Of a stretch of DNA of 64,000 bases, positions 36,747 to 46,713 are shown piece by piece. Where the stretch lies: NCBI GenBank assembly GCA_964351625.1, contig CAYGOV010000004.1:62001-126000 (forward strand), in the 5' to 3' direction. The notes beneath the pieces are model-generated. The model worked only from the letters and a program-made list of their open reading frames with translations, was not told the DNA's origin and did no database searches. Each line of letters starts with the position of its first letter. Positions within the stretch are counted from its first letter, which is position 1. The position numbers and the translations under genes are program-made. This stretch comes from Marinoscillum sp964351625 (GTDB lineage Bacteria > Bacteroidota > Bacteroidia > Cytophagales > Cyclobacteriaceae).

Positions 36747-37793
36747 TTGAGCAGAAGAGTAAACATCAAAGAGGGCGCTCCATCTAAAGCAGTCGCTGAC
36801 ATTCTTTATCAAAACATCATTGGTACACCAGGTAAAAGCTTGGTGTATCAGCATTTAAAGACCAAAGAGAAAATTTCAAAACTTGGGAACTCTTCTTTTT
36901 TAAGTCTTGAAATAGGTGGTAGGCCAGTTGGGGCGTGTTGCTTTATAAATAGAGAAGTGTCATTAGCTTCTAAAAAAATCAAAGCTTACTATATTCGATA
37001 TTTTTCATTCAAGCATCTGTTTCGGTCCTCGGAGAGTTTACAACCCAAGACTCGTGAAAAAGGAGGGGCAATAAGAGCTGAAATTAAGGATGTCCTCAAA
37101 GGTAAAGGGCTCAGCAACCAGAACCCTTTACTATATGCTTATGTGGATGAGTCCAATCACAGATCAAAGTCACTGATAGATGATTTCGGTTTTCAAAGGA
37201 TTGGAACCTTTCGCACTGTATTTTTTAGCCGATTTAGTCCAAAGAAAAGCAATTCGGTTTATCAATTAGAGCCAGCTGAGTTCGCCGAATTTCGAGATAA
37301 AATACGGACCAAGTATCAAAAACATAGCTTAGTTATCACAGACAATATTGGATTTAATAATGGTTGCTTTGAATACCGTGAGAATGGGAATGTTATCGCA
37401 GGAGTTCAAGCTCACCCAGAACACTGGAGAATCTATGAGGTGCCAGGATCTCGGTTTTTAATCAAATTGGTTTCTCGTATCCCTTGGATCAATCGTATCA
37501 TAAATATAGATTTCCATTTTTTGTCTATTGAAGGTCTTTTTGGAGATCCGAATAGGCCTGATGTTATAAACAACCTACTTGAAAGTGTTTTAGTGCATTT
37601 TGAACGAAACACATTGATTGCCTGTATGGATGTTAGATCAGAAGGTTATCAGCTATTAACGCAGCTCAATCGTGGCTTTATTAAGCACCTAACTAGTGAA
37701 AAGGAAATAGCTGTCGTAGGTTATGGCGATAAGGAGATACTTGATAAAGTAAGGTCTCACCCAATCTATGTCTCTGGATTTGACAATATGTAA
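36747..37793 (+). CDS. GNAT-like acyltransferase-fold protein
   Basis: 348 aa starting with TTG 7 nt after the DUF2911 gene. The N-terminal half has the layout of a GCN5-related acetyltransferase: LSLEIGGRPVGACCFI (strands 2-4), AYYIRYFSF, then YAYVDESNHRSKSLIDDFGFQRIGTFRTVFFSR, which is given here in outline as strand 5 plus helix 4 and strand 6. The C-terminal half appears to be a second degenerate copy. Substrate unknown. It overlaps no gene but converges directly on the aquaporin gene (adjacent stops). Confidence 0.6.
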   Translation: MSRRVNIKEGAPSKAVADILYQNIIGTPGKSLVYQHLKTKEKISKLGNSSFLSLEIGGRPVGACCFINREVSLASKKIKAYYIRYFSFKHLFRSSESLQPKTREKGGAIRAEIKDVLKGKGLSNQNPLLYAYVDESNHRSKSLIDDFGFQRIGTFRTVFFSRFSPKKSNSVYQLEPAEFAEFRDKIRTKYQKHSLVITDNIGFNNGCFEYRENGNVIAGVQAHPEHWRIYEVPGSRFLIKLVSRIPWINRIINIDFHFLSIEGLFGDPNRPDVINNLLESVLVHFERNTLIACMDVRSEGYQLLTQLNRGFIKHLTSEKEIAVVGYGDKEILDKVRSHPIYVSGFDNM

Positions 37794-38498
37794 TTAGGAA
37801 ACAAGTAGATAAACTGCGGAAGCCAGTAATGCGCCTATTATTGGGCCTATTATGGGAATCCAAGCGTATGACCAATTGCTATCTCTTTTGTTCTTTATGG
37901 GGGCTAATGCGTGGAAAAGTCTTGGTCCGAAATCTCTTGCTGGATTGATAGCATAGCCAGTGGTACCTCCCAATGATAAACCTATCGCCACCACCAGAAG
38001 AGCAACTGGAAGCGCACTGAGCGATCCTAAGCCATCCCCGCTTACCAAAAAGAAGATTGGGAATACCAAGGCAAAAGTTCCGATGACTTCAGAAAGTAAA
38101 TTCTGAAAAGTTTGCTTAATTGCTGGACTTGTGCAGAACAAACCAAGTTTCGCGTCTGCATTTTCCGTTTCGTCAAAATGCGGTTTGAAATGCACGAAAG
38201 TCAAAGCTGCGCCAGTAAATGCACCAAGTACTTGCATACCAATATATCCGGGAACATTGATCCATTCGAATTTGCCAACGGTAGCCAAGGCGATGGTCAC
38301 GGCTGGGTTAATGTGTGCTCCACTTGCATCACCTGATATAAATACAGCGATGAATACAGCCAAACCCCACCCAAGGGCAATGACCAACCAGCCAGCATTA
38401 TGGGCATAGGTTTTACTCAGCGAGACGTTGGCGTTTACGCCATTTCCAAAAAGTATGAGCACCATGGTGCCAATGAATTCAGCTAGGAGTGGGGACAT
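37794..38498 (-). CDS. glpF: MIP-family channel, glycerol facilitator-like
   Basis: A 234-aa six-helix channel with the two half-helix NPA motifs: HINPAVTIA in the first repeat and AINPARDFGPR in the second. The Asp after the second NPA (NPARD) is the marker of glycerol-conducting aquaglyceroporins as opposed to water-only AqpZ. The first motif is NPA, intact. No glycerol kinase gene is nearby, so physiological substrate is inferred. Confidence 0.87.
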   Translation of the reverse strand: MSPLLAEFIGTMVLILFGNGVNANVSLSKTYAHNAGWLVIALGWGLAVFIAVFISGDASGAHINPAVTIALATVGKFEWINVPGYIGMQVLGAFTGAALTFVHFKPHFDETENADAKLGLFCTSPAIKQTFQNLLSEVIGTFALVFPIFFLVSGDGLGSLSALPVALLVVAIGLSLGGTTGYAINPARDFGPRLFHALAPIKNKRDSNWSYAWIPIIGPIIGALLASAVYLLVS

Positions 38499-38538
38499 AT
38501 TTTAGCTTCGGATTAATCTGTTGTTTATCTAGGTGATC

Positions 38539-39852
38539 TTAGTCAGTGTCATTTGGACATGTTAATTTATAAGGAATATCTGAACCAACATATTCTTCCC
38601 ACTCCCCGCGAGTCAGATTTCTACCTATCATATCACAAATTCTTTTTGCAAGCTCCTCGTGCTTCACAGGCCAGAAACGTATGAAATTATCTCGGGATCC
38701 TGAAATGATGCGCTCACCAGAAGGGTCAAAACAGGCTGTAAGCACCCAGTCGTTATGATCATCTAGCACCAAAGGTAGTTTTCTTGAATTGGTGACATCC
38801 CAAACTCTGACTGTTCTGTCTCTACTGGCTGAAAGCAGCATTTGATCATCTGGACTAAAGTCCAAATCCGTAATCGCAGATTGGTGACCGGAAATCGTTC
38901 GGATTAAACTTTCGGTTTTCAAATCCCAAAGTATCACATCGCCCTTTTCTCTGCCTATGGCCAATTGAGTATAATCGCTATTAATTGCAAGCGCATTGAT
39001 GGCAAAGGATTCTTGAAGGTATATTTTGGCTGCTAAAGTATCTTCCCAAATTTGTAAGTTACCAGCGGTATTGCCTAAGAACAGTTTGTTGTTTTCTTCA
39101 TTGATAATAGCGCTCGACACTTGCTCATTGGTTTTGCCTATTACTTCTTCGCTATTGAACATTTTGTATTTGATATCACCAGCTTTGGTCACTATCATGA
39201 TTTTCAATTCATTGGGTACAAAGAGTGCTGTCTGAACTAATTCTTTGTCCTGAGTAAAGCTTTTCAGTCCTTCTAGATTAGAAGGATTATTATCTATCAA
39301 AATAATACCTTCATTTTTGGTGACAACCAAAATATATCGATCGTCATTGCTCACCTCTATTGATTTGATCAAATGCTTGCCTTCATAAAGGACTGTAGCT
39401 GGGCTTCCAAAGTTTTTCAATGACCACTTGAGCACTCTTCCATCAGTGCCAGCTGAATAGAAAAAATCAGGATCTTTTCCGAATTGGATGGACATAACAG
39501 ATTCTGTATGTCCCAAAACTTCATTGTAGGATTTTCTATACACAGAATCATATCCTAGATATTTATTGGCATAATAAAGCGCTGAGTAAAGGTTCAGGTG
39601 AGAAACTAAAGGGTTGGCATCATTCTCTAGCCAAAAATTATAGGCTTGTCTTGCAATTAAAGCTTTGAGTTCGCCAAAATATGAGGGCATTAGGATTGAG
39701 CGCTGAGACATGCTTTGAACGATTTCTGTGTTCTTGAGCCCATCTACCTGCGATTGGAGGTTTTGCAAAGCATTAAGAAGTGAATCGCTATTTTGAGCGA
39801 ATGTGCTGATATGAATTGTGTAACAAAGGAAGGCTATAAATAAATGGCGCAT
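38539..39852 (-). CDS. Secreted WD40-repeat protein
   Basis: 437 aa with a signal peptide (LFIAFLCYTIHISTFAQ), a helical N-terminal region (20-110) and WD40 repeats from about 112 to 400 (for example ISGHQSAITDLDFSPDDQ, ASRDRTVRVWDV, GSRDNFIRFWPV). The C-terminal motif RNLTRGEWEEYVG is a conserved tail also found in bacterial WD40 proteins of the STAND NTPase and caspase type. Those enzymatic domains are absent here. Confidence 0.78.
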   Translation of the reverse strand: MRHLFIAFLCYTIHISTFAQNSDSLLNALQNLQSQVDGLKNTEIVQSMSQRSILMPSYFGELKALIARQAYNFWLENDANPLVSHLNLYSALYYANKYLGYDSVYRKSYNEVLGHTESVMSIQFGKDPDFFYSAGTDGRVLKWSLKNFGSPATVLYEGKHLIKSIEVSNDDRYILVVTKNEGIILIDNNPSNLEGLKSFTQDKELVQTALFVPNELKIMIVTKAGDIKYKMFNSEEVIGKTNEQVSSAIINEENNKLFLGNTAGNLQIWEDTLAAKIYLQESFAINALAINSDYTQLAIGREKGDVILWDLKTESLIRTISGHQSAITDLDFSPDDQMLLSASRDRTVRVWDVTNSRKLPLVLDDHNDWVLTACFDPSGERIISGSRDNFIRFWPVKHEELAKRICDMIGRNLTRGEWEEYVGSDIPYKLTCPNDTD

Positions 39853-39941
39853 AATACAATTTACATATCTCTTACAAATAGAAACACGAAATCGGTAGGT
39901 AGTTTACGCAAGTCTCAGTAAATGTTTAATTTGTCCAATCC

Positions 39942-40700
39942 ATGGAACAGTTTATTAAATCAAGTATTTCCAATACAGTAATCGCAGAGATTGCATTTTC
40001 GAACCCACCACATAATGCATTGAACAGTGCAATGCTCGCCAAACTCACTGAAGAGATTATTTCAGCCGATCAAAATGCAAGTGTTCAGATAATTGTAGTC
40101 AAAAGTGCAGGAGAGCGGGCTTTCTGTGCAGGAGCGAGTTTCGATGAACTCATAACAATCAAAAATAAAGAGGAGGGCTTTCAATTCTTCATGGGTTTTG
40201 CCAATCTAATCAACGCGATCAGAAAGTCGAGATGCCTTGTGATAGGAATGGTACAAGGCAAAACCGTAGGAGGAGGCGTGGGTCTAGCTTCGGCATTTGA
40301 CTATTGCTACGCAACCAATTATGCATCAATTAAACTAAGTGAGCTTTCCATTGGAATAGGGCCTTTCGTGATTAGTCCAGCAGTGATTCGTAAAATAGGA
40401 AAAACGTCTTTCTCGCAATTGACACTGAATCCTTTTGAATTCAAATCTGCCGAATGGGCTTTTCAAAATGGACTTTACAGTGAAGTGTTCGAGAGTCAAA
40501 AAGAAATGGAAGAGGCTTGTGCTCAATTAGTAGAAAAACTTGCATTGACTAATCCAGAGGCACGTGCTGAAATCAAACGCACATTGTGGGAAGGTACCGA
40601 AAAATGGGATGGACTTTTTGAGTCTCTGGCAAGGAAGAGTGGTAAATTGGTGCTTTCTGAGTTCACTCAATCTGCATTAAGTAAGTTCCGGAAAGACTAG
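39942..40700 (+). CDS. Enoyl-CoA hydratase/isomerase family protein
   Basis: A 252-aa crotonase-fold enzyme. The oxyanion-hole segments are AFCAGASFDEL and GKTVGGGVGLASAFD, and the catalytic Glu region is SELSIGIGPFVISPAV. Within the family, the pattern resembles methylglutaconyl-CoA hydratases of leucine degradation, but that is uncertain without partners. It is convergent with yaaA, their stop codons overlapping within CTAG (40697-40700). Confidence 0.85.
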   Translation: MEQFIKSSISNTVIAEIAFSNPPHNALNSAMLAKLTEEIISADQNASVQIIVVKSAGERAFCAGASFDELITIKNKEEGFQFFMGFANLINAIRKSRCLVIGMVQGKTVGGGVGLASAFDYCYATNYASIKLSELSIGIGPFVISPAVIRKIGKTSFSQLTLNPFEFKSAEWAFQNGLYSEVFESQKEMEEACAQLVEKLALTNPEARAEIKRTLWEGTEKWDGLFESLARKSGKLVLSEFTQSALSKFRKD

Positions 40701-41461
40701 CCTCGTTTAAAAGAAAGCAAGGATTCTGTAGAGTTATCTGAATCAAAGTAATACCCATCGGTTGCAAATCCCTTCAAATCAGCTACTGTTGAAAGCTGGT
40801 TTTTGATGACATATCGAGCCATCATTCCCCTTGCCTTTTTAGCAAAGAATGAGATCATTTTATATTCGCCATTGTGGAAATCCTGAAAGTCGAAATCGAT
40901 CACTTTGGCTTTGAGCGTTTTTAGGTTTACGGATTTGAAGTATTCGATAGAGGCAAGATTGAGAACCACATTGTCTTTTTGTGCCAGCATGTCTCGTCTT
41001 ATCAGTTTTGCTGGCTTATCACCCCAATATTTATAAAGATTACTATGTTCCTCGATGTTCACTTTGGTTCCCATTTCTAAACGATAAGGCTGCATAAGAT
41101 CCAAAGGTCTCAGTACACCATATAGTCCTGAGAGAATTCGTAAATGTTCCTGAGCAAAATCAATCTCCACTTCCGTAAAATCCTCGGCCTGTAATCCGAG
41201 ATAAACGTCACCTTTGAATGCAAGCAAACTTTGCTTTGAGTTTTTAGCCGTATGACGCGTAGAGAATTTCTTAAATCGCTTAGCATTGAGTTCTGCCAGA
41301 TCCTCACTTATGCTCATCATTTGGCTTAAGTCTTCTGGAGTCTTTTCTTTCATTACTTCCAATATGGCTTTAGAATCATTGAAGAGTCTTGGCTTAGTAG
41401 CAGGTAAAGAAACTTTGTTTTCAAAATCGAGCGTCTTCGCAGGGGAGATAAGTATGATCAT
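40697..41461 (-). CDS. yaaA: Peroxide-stress protein YaaA (UPF0246)
   Basis: 254 aa from the ATG at 41461, which gives the invariant family start MIILISPAKTLDF. Further signatures are LSGLYGVLRPLDLMQPYRLEMG and VIDFDFQDF. In E. coli YaaA limits intracellular iron and oxidative DNA damage under peroxide stress. An upstream in-frame start (41518) is rejected: it would put the family start 19 residues in and span a -7 box at 41516-41523. The divergent neighbour is a DNA repair-like nuclease gene. Confidence 0.93.
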   Translation of the reverse strand: MIILISPAKTLDFENKVSLPATKPRLFNDSKAILEVMKEKTPEDLSQMMSISEDLAELNAKRFKKFSTRHTAKNSKQSLLAFKGDVYLGLQAEDFTEVEIDFAQEHLRILSGLYGVLRPLDLMQPYRLEMGTKVNIEEHSNLYKYWGDKPAKLIRRDMLAQKDNVVLNLASIEYFKSVNLKTLKAKVIDFDFQDFHNGEYKMISFFAKKARGMMARYVIKNQLSTVADLKGFATDGYYFDSDNSTESLLSFKRG

Positions 41462-41515
41462 AAATAAGTGAAGTCTTATAAGACAAAATGCTTTTAGAAC
41501 ATTATTGTTTGGTCG

Positions 41516-41523
41516 CAAAGCTA
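41516..41523 (-). promoter_or_regulatory. Putative -7 box for yaaA
   Basis: Minus-strand TAGCTTTG (TAnnTTTG), about 50 nt upstream of the yaaA ATG. Confidence 0.35.
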
Positions 41524-41567
41524 AAATTCATTCCGACTTCTACAGGCCATTCGGACACAAGAATTAT

Positions 41568-41575
41568 TAGTTTTG
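41568..41575 (+). promoter_or_regulatory. Putative -7 box for the DnaQ-UvrC-like gene
   Basis: TAGTTTTG (TAnnTTTG) lies 21 nt before the TTG start at 41596. It would put the transcription start downstream of the earlier in-frame ATG at 41488, so it decides the start choice. Confidence 0.45.
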
Positions 41576-41595
41576 AGACTTCAACTTTTCAAAAC

Positions 41596-42960
41596 TTGTC
41601 AGACCAACTATACTCGATCATTGATGTGGAAACAACCGGCGGACGTCCAAGTGACTCGCGCATTACGGATATTTCCATTTTCATTACTGACGGCAAGCAA
41701 ATTCTCGATGAGTTTTCAAGCTTAGTTAATCCTGAGACGTACATTCCACCATTTATTTCTGAATTAACTGGGATTACCAATGAGATGGTTGCTGATGCTC
41801 CCACATTTGACGAGATCGCTCAAAAAGTCCTTGATTTTACTGAAGACACGATCTTCATCGCTCATAATGTCAATTTTGATTTCGCCATGATAAATGGCGA
41901 ATTCAGCCGATTAGATTTTGACTTTCAAAAGGAAAAGCTTTGTACTGTGAGGCTCGCTCGAAAATACATTCCTGGACACAGGAGCTATGGACTTGGCAAT
42001 ATCTGTGGTGATCTTAATATTCCTATAAATGGTCGACATAGGGCGCGAGGTGATGCTGAAGCTACCACAATGTTGTTTCATAAGGTATTTGAGCTTTCTG
42101 CAGGATCTCCTTCACATGCGCCAGAAGCTTGGTTGAAATATATGCCAGCCCATATTCCAAAGGAGCAAGTGAATTCTTTGCCTACGAAAACGGGTTTATA
42201 TCGCCTCTATGATGCTGATAATCGGCTTCTCGAAGTAGTTGCTTGTGCAAAAGTCAAAAAGGAAATCATCTCCTTTCTCAAGAGTAATTCGAAGCGATCC
42301 AAAGAAATCAAATCTGTTTTGGATAGGATAGAAGGGGAAGAACAACCCTCCTTATTGATTGCGCAATTAACAGTGTTGGATGAAAAAGAAAAAGTGGAAC
42401 CCGTTTTTAGTTCTATTAAGAAAGCTACCAGCGGATATCAGATTGTCGCCTATAGAGATTTGTTTGGATTTATCAATTTGAAACTAGAAAAGGCAGAAGG
42501 TGTAATTACCGCTGATAATATATATTCTTCTAAAGGCGAAGCAAATAGAGCCCTTGAAAAATTGATTTTAGAACAAAAGCTGTGTTCTAAACTTTCGGGA
42601 GTAAGCAAGATTGATAATTGTGAGAAACGAATTTGTCTAGGTGCATGCCGAAATACTTGTACGCCGGAGATTTACAACCTTAGGGTTGAAATGTCTATAA
42701 AAATATCTCCAAAATATCCAAACGAATTCATAATCACTCATTCTTCAGGTTCTGCAGATCAAATATCAATTGTAAAGGTATTTCAAGGTGAGTTGCAAGG
42801 TTATGGCACCTTTACAAGAGAAGATCAATTCATTGATTCTGTTGGTGAGTTAGAGCGCCAAATTAAGTATTCTTCTCACAATTTTGAGAAGGCACAAGCG
42901 GTCAATTACTTTTTGAAAAATTACAAGTGCAAGCTCATTCCGATAGTGTATTCGCAATGA
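41596..42960 (+). CDS. DnaQ-like exonuclease fused to a UvrC/Cho-like region
   Basis: 454 aa from TTG 41596. Residues 1-165 are a DEDDh 3'-5' exonuclease like the DNA polymerase III epsilon subunit: D10 and E12 (DVETTG), D95 (HNVNFD), H148 and D153 (RHRARGDAE). Residues about 190-390 match the UvrC/Cho N-terminal layout: LPTKTGLYRLYDADNRLLEV corresponds to the GIY-YIG start and KRICLGACRNTC to the Cys-rich C-terminal motif. The YIG half is replaced (EVVAC, 213-217), so the second nuclease looks inactive. Such DnaQ-GIY-YIG fusions are linked to repair; here only the exonuclease appears catalytic. Confidence 0.82.
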   Translation: MSDQLYSIIDVETTGGRPSDSRITDISIFITDGKQILDEFSSLVNPETYIPPFISELTGITNEMVADAPTFDEIAQKVLDFTEDTIFIAHNVNFDFAMINGEFSRLDFDFQKEKLCTVRLARKYIPGHRSYGLGNICGDLNIPINGRHRARGDAEATTMLFHKVFELSAGSPSHAPEAWLKYMPAHIPKEQVNSLPTKTGLYRLYDADNRLLEVVACAKVKKEIISFLKSNSKRSKEIKSVLDRIEGEEQPSLLIAQLTVLDEKEKVEPVFSSIKKATSGYQIVAYRDLFGFINLKLEKAEGVITADNIYSSKGEANRALEKLILEQKLCSKLSGVSKIDNCEKRICLGACRNTCTPEIYNLRVEMSIKISPKYPNEFIITHSSGSADQISIVKVFQGELQGYGTFTREDQFIDSVGELERQIKYSSHNFEKAQAVNYFLKNYKCKLIPIVYSQ

Positions 42961-43170
42961 AATTAAAGTTTTGTAAAATTAAATGTAAATAATCAGGGAA
43001 GAGTAAGGGTATGTGATTTTATGGTTGTTGGTGGATTGAAATGGATATGACCTTTAGAAAGATCATGTTACCAATCAAATAAAAAATTGCATTTAGTCTT
43101 CTGTAAAGTTTTTCAATGTTGGCTGAAAGGACTTAATTGCGTTCGATTTCTACCACAGTAATCTCCCTAC

Positions 43171-45561
43171 ATGCAAAATAATTTTACTACTACAACAAAA
43201 TCGCTACTATTTGTAACGGTTTTATTATTCTCTTTTGCCGCTCACTCCCAAGACTTTGCCAAAGAAGTGGAGCTTAGCGGATACATTCGAGATAATTACA
43301 CGAATGAGCCAGCTTTCGGTGTAACCGTGTATATATCGAGCTTAAAAACGGGTGTGGCTACTGATTTTGAAGGTTACTATTCTATAAAGTTACCTCGAGG
43401 TACGTTCAATGTGACATTCTCTAGAATTGACATGATTACTGAATTTAAGACTGTCGACGTTTTGAATGACACTAAGTTGAATATCTTGATGAAGGAGAAG
43501 ACTTACAATCTAGATGCAATCACAGTTTATTCTGAAAGTCAAGACGCCAAGATCACCAATCTCGATGTTGGGAAGAATACATTAGATATTGAGAAAATCA
43601 ACTCTTTGCCATCTTTTATGGGAGAAAGTGATGTCGTAAAAAGCTTAATATTACTACCAGGGGTTTCTACTGTGGGTGAGGGGTCATCAGGGTTCAATGT
43701 AAGAGGTGGAGGTGTTGATCAAAACTTGATACTACAGGATGGGGCAATCATCTTTAACCCATCTCACGTATTTGGTTTCTTTTCTGCATTTAACCCAGCT
43801 GTAGTGAATAGTGCTACACTTTACAAAAGTGGCATGCCAGCAATGTATGGAGGTCGTCTTTCCTCAGTACTCGACATTAGCCTAAAAGAAGGGGATCGAA
43901 AAAATTATCATGTTACCGCTGGTATTGGTTTGGTAGCAAGTAAACTAGCAGTAGATGGACCAATTATAGAGGATAAACTTTCATTTGTAGTAGGAGCAAG
44001 GGCTTCCTATTCTGACTGGATGCTTGGTTTAGCTAAAGATGGAGACTTTAAAAATAGCTCGGCATCTTTTGTAGATACCAACTGGAAACTCTCATGGTTT
44101 TTAGATGAAAAAAATAAATTGACATATTCTGGTTACTTCAGCAATGATGGATTTGGATTTGCCTCTGATACCACTTTTCAGTGGAGCACCTTTAACAATT
44201 CATTGCTTTGGAAGCATATATTCAGCGAAAGCACTGTATTGGATGTTACATTGGTGAATGGACAGTATGGCTTTACAATTCAAGATGATGAAGGTATAGA
44301 TGCTTTTGATATCAAATCAGGGATCAACTATCAGACGTTTAGGGCTGACCTCACAAAAGAACTCACAAAGAGCAACAAGCTTTTTACTGGGGTAGAAGCA
44401 ACACATTATATATTTAAACCAGGTGATCAGCAGCCAATTGGAGCAAATTCTGGCGTAGCAGGAATTACTCTAGAAGAAGAGAAATCACTTGAAGCAGCTG
44501 TTTATATTGAAGATGAGCTAAAACTGACTCCAAAACTTTCTGTAAGGGGTGGTTTGAGATATAGTGGCTATCTCAATTATGGACCTGGCACGGATTATGA
44601 ATTTGGTGCAGGGAATTCTAAGAATCTTGAAAATATCACTGATACGATCACATATGCTTCAGGTGAAAGCATAGCAACATACGGTGGATTAGAGCCAAGA
44701 GTAAACGTAACTTATCTCCTCAATCCTAAAAGCTCAATCAAGGCAAGCTATAACCGTGTAAGACAGTACCTACATCTTATTAGTAATACAGCAGCTGTAA
44801 CACCGACAGATTTCTGGAAAACAAGTAACAAATACATCGCTCCTGAAATAGGAGATCAGTTTACATTGGGATACTTCAGAAACTTCAAGAACAACACAAT
44901 CGAATTTTCAATTGAAGCCTATTACAAACAAGCAGACAATATTGTGGATTTCAAAGATGGTTCTAAGTTATTAATGAATGAATACATTGAGGCTGAATTG
45001 ATTAATGGAACTTCTGAGGCATATGGAATTGAGTTTTTCTTGAATAAGAAAGCAGGTCAATTAACTGGCTGGGCGGGATATACCTATTCACGTACGTTTC
45101 GAACTGTTAATGGTACATATAGTGATGAGGTGATCAATAAAGGAAATCCTTATCCTGCCAATTTTGACAAACCGCATGATATCACTTTCGCGCTTACTCA
45201 TGCGCCAAATCCTGTTTTGACCTACGGAGTGAATTTTAGCTATAGCACTGGTCGACCAGCAACCGTTCCTTTAGGTACATATGGAGTATCAAACTTGGCA
45301 AATGTCTTCAATTATTCATTGAGAAATCAAGAGCGTATTCCAGATTATCATCGAATGGATGTTTCCATGACTGTTAGAAGTAAGCCTAAGTTCGATCGTA
45401 AATGGAAGCTGAGTTATACTTTGGCTGTTTATAACCTCTACGGTCATAAGAATGCTTATTCAGTATTCTTTGAAAATAACATGGGAAGCCCACCCAAAGC
45501 CTACCAACTTTCAGTTTTGGGAAGTCCATTCCCTTCATTGTCTGTAAACTTTGAGTTTTAG
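43171..45561 (+). CDS. TonB-dependent outer-membrane receptor
   Basis: A 796-aa receptor with a signal peptide (1-26), a CarboxypepD_reg-like domain (about 32-115, FGVTVYISSLKTGVATDFEG), a plug domain (about 125-235, SGFNVRGGGVDQNLILQDG) and a 22-strand barrel to the C-terminus ending in an aromatic strand (LSVNFEF). It imports an unknown ligand using TonB energy. It is followed after 20 nt by a DUF4249 lipoprotein, a pairing typical of Bacteroidota. The 210 bases upstream hold no gene. Confidence 0.92.
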   Translation: MQNNFTTTTKSLLFVTVLLFSFAAHSQDFAKEVELSGYIRDNYTNEPAFGVTVYISSLKTGVATDFEGYYSIKLPRGTFNVTFSRIDMITEFKTVDVLNDTKLNILMKEKTYNLDAITVYSESQDAKITNLDVGKNTLDIEKINSLPSFMGESDVVKSLILLPGVSTVGEGSSGFNVRGGGVDQNLILQDGAIIFNPSHVFGFFSAFNPAVVNSATLYKSGMPAMYGGRLSSVLDISLKEGDRKNYHVTAGIGLVASKLAVDGPIIEDKLSFVVGARASYSDWMLGLAKDGDFKNSSASFVDTNWKLSWFLDEKNKLTYSGYFSNDGFGFASDTTFQWSTFNNSLLWKHIFSESTVLDVTLVNGQYGFTIQDDEGIDAFDIKSGINYQTFRADLTKELTKSNKLFTGVEATHYIFKPGDQQPIGANSGVAGITLEEEKSLEAAVYIEDELKLTPKLSVRGGLRYSGYLNYGPGTDYEFGAGNSKNLENITDTITYASGESIATYGGLEPRVNVTYLLNPKSSIKASYNRVRQYLHLISNTAAVTPTDFWKTSNKYIAPEIGDQFTLGYFRNFKNNTIEFSIEAYYKQADNIVDFKDGSKLLMNEYIEAELINGTSEAYGIEFFLNKKAGQLTGWAGYTYSRTFRTVNGTYSDEVINKGNPYPANFDKPHDITFALTHAPNPVLTYGVNFSYSTGRPATVPLGTYGVSNLANVFNYSLRNQERIPDYHRMDVSMTVRSKPKFDRKWKLSYTLAVYNLYGHKNAYSVFFENNMGSPPKAYQLSVLGSPFPSLSVNFEF

Positions 45562-45581
45562 AAATCTGCGAATTGAATAAC

Positions 45582-46652
45582 ATGAATAAGATATTATCAA
45601 GTTTAGCAATTGTTTTTGTCCTCTTCTTTGGTACAAGTTGTATCCAAGAAATAGAACAGTTCGGAGGTAGTGAAACGCCTTTAATAGTAACAGGGGAGTT
45701 GACCAATGAGCCAAAAGTCCATACTATTAGGTTATTAGTTTTAGAAGGCTTCAATGTTCGACCTGATTTCCAAAAGGTAAATGGCGTGGATGTCCGCGTG
45801 ATAGATGATTTGGGTAATGAAGAACAATACTCTCAAATAGGAAATGGGTTTTTCGAATCAAGTGAGGATTTCGCAGGAGTGATTGGGAGAACCTATCACA
45901 CTCGAATGGTATTTCCAGATGGACGCGTTTATGAGTCTGATCCAGAATTAATGGCTGATGTGCCCACACTTACAAAAATAACAGCTACAGCAACGAATAG
46001 CGACATGCTTTATTCTGTGGATTTTGAAGATCCAATAGAAAGTGAAAACTATTATAGATGGAGGTTTGTGGGTACTTATGAGGTGTTTTCACCTTTTGCA
46101 GGGGAGCGATTTGGAGGACCAGATTTCAATCCAAGAATTTCAAGATGCTATCCAGCGAACATTAATAGCAATCCTTATGCAAACTGCTGGTTAACTGATT
46201 TTGATCAAAACTTTCTATTCGTTGAGGATGATGAATTAATAAACGGAAAGTATGTCACGGATAAGCCTATTTATCAGCGTGATATTGACATTAAATTTGA
46301 TATTGGTTATAGCGCTCAAGTCAAACTGTACTCACTTTCTAAAAAAGCTCATAAGTATTGGAGTGAGGTAAGCAACCAACTCGGAAATAAAGGAACTATT
46401 TTCGAGACTAGCAATTACCAGCTTTTAGGGAATGTAAGGTCAGTTTCTGATCCTGAAGAAGTAGTATTGGGTTATTTTCAAGTATCTGGTGTAAGTAGCA
46501 TACGTACCTTTACTGATACTTTTCAAGGTACTTTTCCTCCGAGAGATTGTGCAGCAAATCAAGTTGGTTGTAGACCAGCATATTGTGTATCATGTTTAGC
46601 ATTTGGGGGAAGCAGCACAGCAATTAAACCTGATTTTTGGCCTGGTTCTTAA
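45582..46652 (+). CDS. DUF4249 lipoprotein, partner of the TonB receptor
   Basis: 356 aa from the ATG at 45582 (a TTG 9 nt earlier is in frame). The lipoprotein signal ends FFGTSC. The DUF4249 domain follows, with beta-sandwich strands such as PLIVTGELTNEP and a Cys-rich C-terminal part (RPAYCVSCLAFGGSS). By analogy with SusD-like lids it would sit at the cell surface over the receptor. Four cysteines in the last 40 residues may bind metal or form disulfides. Confidence 0.85.
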   Translation: MNKILSSLAIVFVLFFGTSCIQEIEQFGGSETPLIVTGELTNEPKVHTIRLLVLEGFNVRPDFQKVNGVDVRVIDDLGNEEQYSQIGNGFFESSEDFAGVIGRTYHTRMVFPDGRVYESDPELMADVPTLTKITATATNSDMLYSVDFEDPIESENYYRWRFVGTYEVFSPFAGERFGGPDFNPRISRCYPANINSNPYANCWLTDFDQNFLFVEDDELINGKYVTDKPIYQRDIDIKFDIGYSAQVKLYSLSKKAHKYWSEVSNQLGNKGTIFETSNYQLLGNVRSVSDPEEVVLGYFQVSGVSSIRTFTDTFQGTFPPRDCAANQVGCRPAYCVSCLAFGGSSTAIKPDFWPGS

Positions 46653-46713
46653 GGTTAGCTGGCAACAGTTTGCATATTTAATATATATTCAAAACTTAAT
46701 CGTTTGATCTGAG

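Noticed and set aside
45386..45754. 122-codon minus-strand ORF across the TonB receptor/DUF4249 junction
   Set aside because: Overlaps the ends of two well-supported genes and has no family features.
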